DNA of 8,086 nt from DASWIV01 sp036397475 (lineage in GTDB: Bacteria; JAJVIF01; JAPKYR01), in contig DASWIV010000237.1 of assembly GCA_036397475.1 (NCBI GenBank), positions 1 to 8,086 on the forward strand, in the 5' to 3' direction. Shown here piece after piece: positions 1-5,540 of the stretch. A model generated the notes under the pieces. That model was not told the DNA's origin. It saw only the letters and a list, made by a program, of their open reading frames with translations, and made no database searches. The position numbers and the translations under genes were made by a program. How positions within the stretch are numbered: the stretch's first letter is position 1; every line of letters begins with the position of its first letter.

Positions 1-42
1 TGTAAGAACAATAACAATTAAAAAAATGATTGTCTTCCGCAT
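1..42 (-). CDS. 5' end of an unidentified exported or membrane protein (truncated by window edge)
   Basis: An ATG at 42-40 on the minus strand opens a frame that stays open for 14 codons to the window edge, reading MRKTIIFLIVIVLT. Two basic residues followed by an unbroken hydrophobic stretch fit the start of a signal peptide or a first membrane segment. A strong Shine-Dalgarno sequence lies 4 nt upstream, and the start is only 18 bp after the stop of the glycosyltransferase, so this is very probably the next gene of the same leftward operon. In a polysaccharide locus it could be an exported or integral-membrane protein, but 14 residues cannot identify a family. Existence as a gene is likely; function is unknown. 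Confidence 0.6.
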   Translation of the reverse strand, partial: MRKTIIFLIVIVLT

Positions 43-46
43 ACTT

Positions 47-53
47 CCTCCCC
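47..53 (-). promoter_or_regulatory. Shine-Dalgarno sequence for the truncated gene at 42
   Basis: The minus strand reads GGGGAGG, followed by AAGT and then ATG. The GGAGG core is complementary to the 16S rRNA 3' end and sits 4 nt from the start codon, slightly close but usable. It is the best ribosome-binding site on the minus strand of this window and is the main reason to accept the 14-codon frame as a gene start. Confidence 0.6.
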
Positions 54-60
54 GGCTTTA

Positions 61-1203
61 TCAGAATCCCAATACATTCATCGCCTCTGAAAATCTCGCG
101 TGCCACGAATTTCCTTTTGCGTATTCCCTGTACTTCTCCCCGTTACTCTTTTTCATTTTATCATCAATTGCCTTTGAAACATTCGCCACAAATTCATCAA
201 TCGAATTACACAGCGTCGCAGGACTTCCCAGACTCTCAAGTTCATTCCACGACGTCGTCACTACCGGCAGTCCGGACGCGAAAAACTCGAACAGTTTAAT
301 CGGCGACACGCTCTCCACAAGCTCAGTCCTGTGAAATGGAATTATCCCGCAGTCGGCATGATTCAAATACGCGGGAATCGACCTGTACGGCCTCGGTCCC
401 AGAATATGTACATTGTCGAATTTCTTCAGATTATGAAGATCACGATCAACAAGTCCAATCAAAATTATTGAAATATTTTTCCTCTCCGACGCAAGCTTCT
501 CGATCCACCTGACATTGAACCACTCCTCAATTGCTCCAACATAAATCGCGATCGGATTTTCGATCCCCCTGAACTCCTCCGGTCTTTCATACTCGCCCTG
601 GAAATGCTCGTACTGCACTCCGTTCCTGAGTAGATGGACTTTACCCCCATAAGTTTCATGGTGCGATTCATAAAGCGGCGACGATGTCACGAAAATCGTG
701 TCCGCCTTTTCGCACAATTTTTTTTCGGCGTACCGTAGCGAGCCCGGCATTTCCCTGAATCGCGTATTGTCATCGGCTATGCGTACAGCCAGTTTTCCCG
801 GATTCACCATACCTGTAATTGAGTGCATCGACGTATCTGTTATCCACAAAAGATCAGGTGCCGCGAATCCTGTTTTTTCAAGAACATTTTTAACTGACGG
901 CGATGTCATATTGAGGGTGTTATCAAGTACCCAGATTGAATTGAGAAACGGCTTATTAAGAAACGGAAGATTCGTCAGCGGAATATATTCAAGAGGTCCA
1001 TTTGTATGCCTGACCGGAACCGACCTTGCGATCGCCATACGGTCCGCGTTTTCCTTTTTCACTCCATGTATCGGACTCACCGGATGAGAGATCCACAGCA
1101 CATCCCATCCTCCGGCAATAAGCTCCCGCGCGTAGTGATGATTTCCAATGCGGAAGATTGAATCCCACGTGTGGTACTCGCAGATTATCGCCTTGCGTGC
1201 CAT
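61..1203 (-). CDS. GT4-like (GT-B fold) glycosyltransferase, 380 aa
   Basis: Probably transfers a sugar from a nucleotide-sugar donor to a growing cell-surface polysaccharide at the cytoplasmic face of the inner membrane. The N-terminal half (1 to about 205) has the acceptor-side Rossmann-like pattern, with NHHYARELIAGGWDVLWIS near 21-39. LLRNGVQYEHF (191-201) is the hinge motif found before the second domain. The C-terminal donor domain carries YVGAIEEWFN (221-230), NVHILGP (264-270), YLNHADCGIIPF (279-290) and SPIKLFEFFASGLPVV (300-315). E306 is the conserved second Glu of the GT4 EX7E motif; the first position is Ser298, as in several GT4 subgroups. No signal peptide or membrane segment is seen. 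The start at 1203 lies 3 bp after the heparinase stop with no clear Shine-Dalgarno, so translation is probably coupled. Family assignment is confident; donor and acceptor sugars cannot be told. Confidence 0.88.
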   Translation of the reverse strand: MARKAIICEYHTWDSIFRIGNHHYARELIAGGWDVLWISHPVSPIHGVKKENADRMAIARSVPVRHTNGPLEYIPLTNLPFLNKPFLNSIWVLDNTLNMTSPSVKNVLEKTGFAAPDLLWITDTSMHSITGMVNPGKLAVRIADDNTRFREMPGSLRYAEKKLCEKADTIFVTSSPLYESHHETYGGKVHLLRNGVQYEHFQGEYERPEEFRGIENPIAIYVGAIEEWFNVRWIEKLASERKNISIILIGLVDRDLHNLKKFDNVHILGPRPYRSIPAYLNHADCGIIPFHRTELVESVSPIKLFEFFASGLPVVTTSWNELESLGSPATLCNSIDEFVANVSKAIDDKMKKSNGEKYREYAKGNSWHARFSEAMNVLGF

Positions 1204-1206
1204 GGA

Positions 1207-3249
1207 TTACTGTGACGTTAGCGGACGAATAATAAATTGCGCACTGTATGCTCTTGCAGATGGGCGCAGCCTTATCGTGATGTTCGGTTTCTCCACCCCG
1301 TATTCGGGAGAATAAACGGTCTTCATCGATTTCGCTGCCCAGTTATCGGGATAAACAAGCTCTACGACCTTTGATCCCGATGTCATGTCGACAAGTTTAG
1401 CGGCATGATTTTCAAACAGGACCTCCATCCCCGGCATAACCGGAAATCTCCATTCGATTGGAATATCTGTCAGATGTGGAGCAAGCTTAATGGAGTCCTC
1501 GATTTCTATCTTCCCGGTTGACTTATTGAACCGGAGAATTCTCTCAATTGAAACCTCATCCTCATTCCAGCCTCCGTAGCCGAATATCTTCCCATGGAAT
1601 GTGACAATTCCGCCAGCCTCGGACATTTCCGCCACTGTTCTGATATTCGATGGCAGTGTGAAAAGATTTCCATCGACAAATGCATTTGGCTCCTTTTTAT
1701 CAATGATTATTGTCGAGTGTGAAAAAGCCGAGCGATAATTATTCCGGCGCTGGGGATTTGAAGTATATACGCCTGATCCCGGATCAATGAAAAAAGGTTT
1801 GCCGTTATATGCCAATGTGAACGACAGGTAATCATTATGCGCATGTCCGCCGTTTCCCTTTTGCCCGACAGGTCCGTTCCTGAAACTGACGACATTATCC
1901 CCGCTACGCGCTAGCCATAATCCGAAATCGGGGTTAGAAACCATATCGGGACGCGGTGTATTTTCCAGCGATTTGAATTCCGCTAATTTTTCTTCGCCGA
2001 GAAGCCAGAGAATTTCCGGAGACGCTTTCAGGCTGTCAGGCTTCAGGCTAGAATCGCCGAAATACGCCGCGCATAAAGCCAGAAGATAATTCAAATTTGT
2101 TTTCTCATGCGGATGAAGCCCTATCAATGTTCCGCTGTCATTATCGCCGATCAACGGGTACGTCCCATCCTGCATTGTAATACCCCGCAGAAATTCTGCC
2201 ATCAACCCGAGTCGATTTTTATACTCATCACTGAACGAAAGTCCGGACCTCTCAATATAAATTGCAGCTACAAGAAAACATTCCATCGCCAGTCGATGGT
2301 AACTTGTCGACGCCTCAAAATCGGTTCCGTCGGGATTCACCTGCTTGAGAATTTCTTTTTCGAGTTCCGATTTTGAAAATTTGATCCATCCGGTCGCTTC
2401 ATTAATGAGTGGAGAAAGAATCGAACCGAGAATTGCGAGTCCGGCTATATCTGAAAGGTAATGATTCGATGTCAACTCGTCCGACCATTCAAGGTGTGTC
2501 CTGACAAACCGTCCATGTTCAATCAGGGTGCACGCGATTTCCTGGTGGAATTCTTCGGTCAAATGAGAATTCCCGCCGATTATCCCCCACGCAATGGCGA
2601 GATTCGCCGCCCGGATCGCTATATCCATGGTGCATGCCCAGTTGGGACCAAAACCCGGTGGATTAACCAGGTTCCACTTCCTCATCTGGTTGAACATGGC
2701 GTCGAGAAACATCTCGTCCCCGGTCAATTTGTACGCCAGCGCCAGCCTGGGAAAATGCTGCAGCCTGGAAAGCTCCCATGGGTACTTGATATCGTAGCCG
2801 CCTTTTGGATCGGAATGTTTGATGTTGGCGTAGAACGTTGTCGGCTCAAAGTAATACCCGTTGGCGGAATCGTAATTCCAGTGGATTCCGCGGGAGAAGT
2901 CTATATTTTTTCCCAGGATGCGAAATCTTCCGGACGAAGTGTTCGCGGCATCAGAGATCAGCGCGCTGCGTTCTGTCGGGAATTGCTCACCGAAAATTTT
3001 GAGCGCTGCGTCGTCGATCCGAACCTTGGAATTCATATGGTTGAGGATCTGAATAGCCGAATCGCCCGGCGTGATCGACCCTCCGCTGATGAGGGAACTC
3101 AGGATGGATGGTTTAATCTGCAATCCTCCAGCCCTCGCGTGCCATTCCTCGGTGCTCCTTATCAGGAACGAGACTCCGAGACGCGCTATCTTCGATGGAA
3201 GCTGCTCGATCGGAATTGATGAGAGTTTTTCAATGGGTGATAGCGGCAT
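1207..3249 (-). CDS. Heparinase II/III superfamily protein (alginate lyase-like), 680 aa from the chosen start
   Basis: Two-domain polysaccharide lyase-like protein. Numbering from the ATG at 3249, the (alpha/alpha) toroid domain shows WELSRLQHFPRLALAYKLTGD (158-178 in part), NPPGFGPNW (196-204), the SNHYLS motif (261-266), DGTDFEASTSYHRL (307-320) and PLIGDNDSG (365-373). The C-terminal beta-sandwich domain opens with GHAHNDYLSF (468-477) and DPGSGVYT. Asn262, His263, Tyr317, His469 and His471 sit where this superfamily keeps catalytic or metal-site Asn/His/Tyr residues. Family members degrade uronic-acid polysaccharides by beta-elimination; copies beside glycosyltransferases in exopolysaccharide loci are thought to trim or edit the product. 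I see no signal peptide, which favours the latter. Start choice: the same frame is open to 3738, but the part beyond 3352 is antisense to the regulator gene. The usable ATGs are 3249 and 3327 (706 aa), neither with a Shine-Dalgarno. I prefer 3249 because the family's N-terminal helix pattern begins there. Confidence 0.88.
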   Translation of the reverse strand: MPLSPIEKLSSIPIEQLPSKIARLGVSFLIRSTEEWHARAGGLQIKPSILSSLISGGSITPGDSAIQILNHMNSKVRIDDAALKIFGEQFPTERSALISDAANTSSGRFRILGKNIDFSRGIHWNYDSANGYYFEPTTFYANIKHSDPKGGYDIKYPWELSRLQHFPRLALAYKLTGDEMFLDAMFNQMRKWNLVNPPGFGPNWACTMDIAIRAANLAIAWGIIGGNSHLTEEFHQEIACTLIEHGRFVRTHLEWSDELTSNHYLSDIAGLAILGSILSPLINEATGWIKFSKSELEKEILKQVNPDGTDFEASTSYHRLAMECFLVAAIYIERSGLSFSDEYKNRLGLMAEFLRGITMQDGTYPLIGDNDSGTLIGLHPHEKTNLNYLLALCAAYFGDSSLKPDSLKASPEILWLLGEEKLAEFKSLENTPRPDMVSNPDFGLWLARSGDNVVSFRNGPVGQKGNGGHAHNDYLSFTLAYNGKPFFIDPGSGVYTSNPQRRNNYRSAFSHSTIIIDKKEPNAFVDGNLFTLPSNIRTVAEMSEAGGIVTFHGKIFGYGGWNEDEVSIERILRFNKSTGKIEIEDSIKLAPHLTDIPIEWRFPVMPGMEVLFENHAAKLVDMTSGSKVVELVYPDNWAAKSMKTVYSPEYGVEKPNITIRLRPSARAYSAQFIIRPLTSQ

Positions 3250-3286
3250 AGCATGGGAAATATACCAGAGAGTAAAAAAAAATTCG

Positions 3287-3316
3287 ATTAGGTTCTGAAT
3301 TGTATTGAATTTGTAA
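3287..3316 (-). promoter_or_regulatory. Weak candidate promoter for the leftward heparinase/glycosyltransferase operon
   Basis: On the minus strand, TTACAA (3316-3311) and CCTAAT (3292-3287) each match the sigma70 consensus at 4 of 6 positions, with an 18-bp spacer. A transcript would begin near 3280 and give a leader of about 30 nt to the ATG at 3249. Such matches are common by chance in A+T-rich spacers. If the real start is the ATG at 3327, this cannot be the promoter. Confidence 0.2.
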
Positions 3317-3333
3317 CGACTGGTCATTATAAT
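3305..3333 (+). promoter_or_regulatory. Sigma70-type promoter of the tetR-efflux operon
   Basis: TTGAAT (3305-3310) and TATAAT (3328-3333) are separated by exactly 17 bp. The -10 box is a perfect consensus and the -35 matches at 4 of 6 positions. Transcription should start near 3340, only about 12 nt before the regulator's ATG. The -10 box is the centre of one palindrome, and the predicted start point is the centre of another, so a bound regulator would block polymerase directly. Confidence 0.7.
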
Positions 3334-3346
3334 GACCGCTCGGTCA
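3322..3346. promoter_or_regulatory. TetR-family operator: two overlapping palindromes from three GGTCA half-sites
   Basis: GGTCATTATAATGACC (3322-3337) is a perfect 16-bp palindrome. TGACCGCTCGGTCA (3333-3346) is a palindrome with 6-bp arms and a 2-bp centre. They share the middle half-site, giving the order GGTCA (3322-3326), TGACC (3333-3337), GGTCA (3342-3346). Weaker symmetry continues outward over 3325-3354. The second palindrome looks like the operators of many AcrR/TetR-type repressors, and its position over the predicted +1 and next to the tetR start is the usual autoregulatory layout. Palindromes and positions are seen directly; binding by the adjacent TetR protein is inference. Confidence 0.72.
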
Positions 3347-3351
3347 AAATT

Positions 3352-3996
3352 ATGAACCCTAAAGGAACAGTAGAAACAAAGAGCTCGACACCTTCCCGCA
3401 AAGAACGCGAGGAAGCGTTCAGGCGAGACCTTGTCCTCGACGCAGCCGAGCATCTCTTTGCGGATAAGGGGTTCGAAAAAACAACTGTCTCTGATATCGC
3501 TGCACAATCGGAACTTGCCAAGGGAAGCCTTTACCAGCTTTTCGACAGCAAGGAAGCGATATTCTGCGCGATGGTAAAGCGGAAGATGAGCTCGGTATTT
3601 CATGCTTTGAACGAGGTCATCGCAGGGGACGATTCCCCGAGCGTCAAAATCAGAAAACTGACCAGGTCCAAGATGGAGCTGTTCAGGGACAACCGGGAAT
3701 TCGCGAAAATTTTCATCAATGAATTCAAGGGATTTCATCTCCAGTTATCCTCTCACTTCATCGATGAGCACCTTGTACATGCCGAAAAATATTCTAAGTT
3801 GATAACGAAAATTTTTGAGGACGGCCAGAAGAAAGGCGAGTTCCGGAAAGATGTCTCCGCCTCGATACTGAAAGCGTCGTTCGGAGGGTTCACTAACGGG
3901 GTAATTGTCAAATGGCTTGAAAAACCCGAGGAGATCGACATCGATGCCGCAATCGATAAGCTGGGCGAGTTGTTCCTGGACGGCATCATGAAATGA
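3352..3996 (+). CDS. TetR/AcrR-family transcriptional regulator, 214 aa
   Basis: A one-component repressor that probably binds the operator directly upstream and is released by a small ligand, most likely a pump substrate. The DNA-binding N-terminus shows the family pattern: VLDAAEHLFADKGFEKTTV (28-46), then the helix-turn-helix DIAAQSELAKGSLYQLFDSKEAI (48-70 in part) with the typical KGSLYQLFDSKE signature. Residues from about 80 to 214 form the variable helical ligand/dimer domain; FGGFTNGVIVKWLEKPEE (176-193) is a common pattern near its end. Length is normal for the family. ATG 3352 is the first in-frame start; no Shine-Dalgarno precedes it, and the predicted transcript leader is only about 12 nt. 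Its stop overlaps the next gene by ATGA (3993-3996), so regulator and pump are co-transcribed and probably translationally coupled. The inducer cannot be predicted. Confidence 0.92.
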   Translation: MNPKGTVETKSSTPSRKEREEAFRRDLVLDAAEHLFADKGFEKTTVSDIAAQSELAKGSLYQLFDSKEAIFCAMVKRKMSSVFHALNEVIAGDDSPSVKIRKLTRSKMELFRDNREFAKIFINEFKGFHLQLSSHFIDEHLVHAEKYSKLITKIFEDGQKKGEFRKDVSASILKASFGGFTNGVIVKWLEKPEEIDIDAAIDKLGELFLDGIMK

Positions 3997-5534
3997 ACAA
4001 GGTGAAAGTTTTAATGTTCTACGGTAAATCAAAAGAAAATGTCCGCGTTGCCTTCGCGTTAATATTATCCCTCTCCCTGTTCCTGGTGACGGGAATCGCA
4101 TCCTACGGCATGGATAACCTCCTTCTAGCCGACGCCGAGATTGTTGAAGAGCCTGCTGAGCAGGATATTTCTGAAATGCTCGACCCGGACGCCGGAAATG
4201 ACCAGGGCCCAAACCGCCCACTTACATATCTTGCCGATATGGAAGGCGGCCAGTTACTTACACTGCACGACTGCATCAATTTCGCGCTCGAAAATGGATA
4301 CACGATCAGGATCGCAGAGCAGTCCATCGAAATAGCGAACGAGTCGGGCGGATCTGCAATGGCGAGATTCCTTCCCGACCTGAGCATGAATTATTCTTAC
4401 ACCAGGCTCGCGGATGTATCCACGGTCGATGTCGGCGACGGGATGGAAGTAACGCTTGGCAACCTGAATACTTACCGGGTCGGCTTTAATTTTTCTTACC
4501 CCCTGTACTTGGGCGGAATGAGATCGATTCAACGCCGCCTGAATGAAGCGTCGGAATTGTCGGCAGAACATCGACTCGACCAGGCGGAGGCGTTGATAGA
4601 AGTTTCGGTAATCGACACTTTCTGCGCCGCACGCGAAAGTTTCGGCGGCCTGGCGATACAGAGAGCTTCACTCGCTCATTTCGATGAGGTCCTGCGTACT
4701 GCACAGGCGCAGTACGACGCTGGAATAATCCCACTGAACGACCTTTTGTCAGTACAGGTAGCGAGGAATGAAGCTGCCCAGAAGGAAGCGGAGTTTTTGA
4801 GGATGACGGAAACGTCTCAGACAACCCTTAATACCCTGATTGGTGCCGAGCCGGGAAGTCGATGGACATTGCTTCCGATCGATTACCCCATCCTGCCGAT
4901 ACCGTTCGAGCTTGAAACCCTGAATGAATGGGCAATTGAGAATCGACCCGAATTAAAAGACCTGCAGGCGCAGATGGATTCTCTCGACGCCAGCATCGAC
5001 GCGATTTATTCCGAGAGGATGCCAAAGATTGATCTTACCGCGGATTTTTCAGCCAGCGGATCGGAACCCGACTTCAGCGGCGGCAGCGATTTCGGAAGCA
5101 ACTCTGAATTGTCGGGCGGTATAAGTATTTTCTGGGACCTCTACGATTTTGGCGCGGCGGACGAACAGGCTGATTCGCTCCGCGAACAGAAACAACTCCT
5201 TGAAATCCGGATCGACGAAACAAGATCGGCAATATTCAAAGACGTGGAGTGGGCATACCTGAATATGACCACACAGCTTGGAAATATAAATCTCGCGGCC
5301 GAAGGGCTGACCCAATCGGAGGAAGCATTCCGTGTCGCGCAACGCAGGCAGGAAGAGGGACTTGGACCAATGACAGATGTGCTGAGCGCGGAAGCGGCGT
5401 ACGTGCGCCTTTCGGCAGGAACGGTCTTTTACACACATGAGTATTTTCGTGCGGTCTCCCAGCTTGGCAGGGCGACCGGGATGACTGTAGAAGATTTACT
5501 TGCGATCATTGAAGCGGGACAGACCGTGGAATAG
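3993..5534 (+). CDS. TolC-family outer-membrane efflux channel (OEP), 513 aa
   Basis: Outer-membrane exit duct of the tripartite pump. The N-terminus has basic residues and a hydrophobic core (about 18-38, VAFALILSLSLFLVTGIASYG in part), a signal peptide probably cut around residue 39. Residues 41-74 form an acidic, basic-free leader. Two OEP repeats follow: about 88-285, with LHDCINFALENG, ARFLPDLSMNYSYT and FSYPLYLGG, and about 309-500, with ENRPELKDLQAQ, ERMPKIDLTADFS, WDLYDFGAADEQAD and EEGLGPMTDVLSAEAAY. Each repeat contributes beta strands to the barrel and long helices to the periplasmic tunnel. The ATG at 3993 overlaps the tetR stop (ATGA coupling). An in-frame ATG at 4014 has a better-placed ribosome site and still leaves the whole signal core, giving 506 aa. 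No Cys follows the signal region, so it is not an acylated OprM-type channel. Substrate is not evident. Confidence 0.92.
   Translation: MNKVKVLMFYGKSKENVRVAFALILSLSLFLVTGIASYGMDNLLLADAEIVEEPAEQDISEMLDPDAGNDQGPNRPLTYLADMEGGQLLTLHDCINFALENGYTIRIAEQSIEIANESGGSAMARFLPDLSMNYSYTRLADVSTVDVGDGMEVTLGNLNTYRVGFNFSYPLYLGGMRSIQRRLNEASELSAEHRLDQAEALIEVSVIDTFCAARESFGGLAIQRASLAHFDEVLRTAQAQYDAGIIPLNDLLSVQVARNEAAQKEAEFLRMTETSQTTLNTLIGAEPGSRWTLLPIDYPILPIPFELETLNEWAIENRPELKDLQAQMDSLDASIDAIYSERMPKIDLTADFSASGSEPDFSGGSDFGSNSELSGGISIFWDLYDFGAADEQADSLREQKQLLEIRIDETRSAIFKDVEWAYLNMTTQLGNINLAAEGLTQSEEAFRVAQRRQEEGLGPMTDVLSAEAAYVRLSAGTVFYTHEYFRAVSQLGRATGMTVEDLLAIIEAGQTVE
3999..4004 (+). promoter_or_regulatory. Candidate ribosome-binding site for an internal start of the TolC-like gene
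   Basis: AAGGTG lies 9 nt before an in-frame ATG at 4014. The overlapping ATG at 3993 has no comparable sequence. Either the gene starts by coupling at 3993 or independently at 4014. The two differ only by seven residues ahead of the signal peptide core, so the mature protein is the same. Confidence 0.4.
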
Positions 5535-5540
5535 AAAAAG

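Noticed and set aside
26..334. Two overlapping plus-strand frames near the left edge (about 100 and 90 codons)
   Set aside because: Both are antisense to the C-terminal part of the glycosyltransferase, and neither has a convincing ribosome site or conserved motif.
2028..2049. TCAGGCT three times within 22 bp
   Set aside because: It simply encodes the repeated residues SLK-P/A in a surface loop of the heparinase-like protein; too short and isolated to be a functional repeat.
2461..3219. Open frame of 252 codons on the plus strand
   Set aside because: It is fully antisense to the conserved toroid domain of the heparinase-like gene, has no plausible ribosome-binding site and no recognisable motifs.
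3332..3355. Seven-codon frame (MTARSKL) whose TGA overlaps the tetR ATG, resembling a leader peptide
   Set aside because: Its ATG lies upstream of the predicted transcript start near 3340, inside the operator palindrome, so it should not be on the mRNA. The overlap is probably chance.
3745..4221. Open frame of 158 codons on the minus strand across the tetR/channel junction
   Set aside because: It is antisense to two strongly supported genes and shows no domain pattern; it is a shadow of their coding bias.
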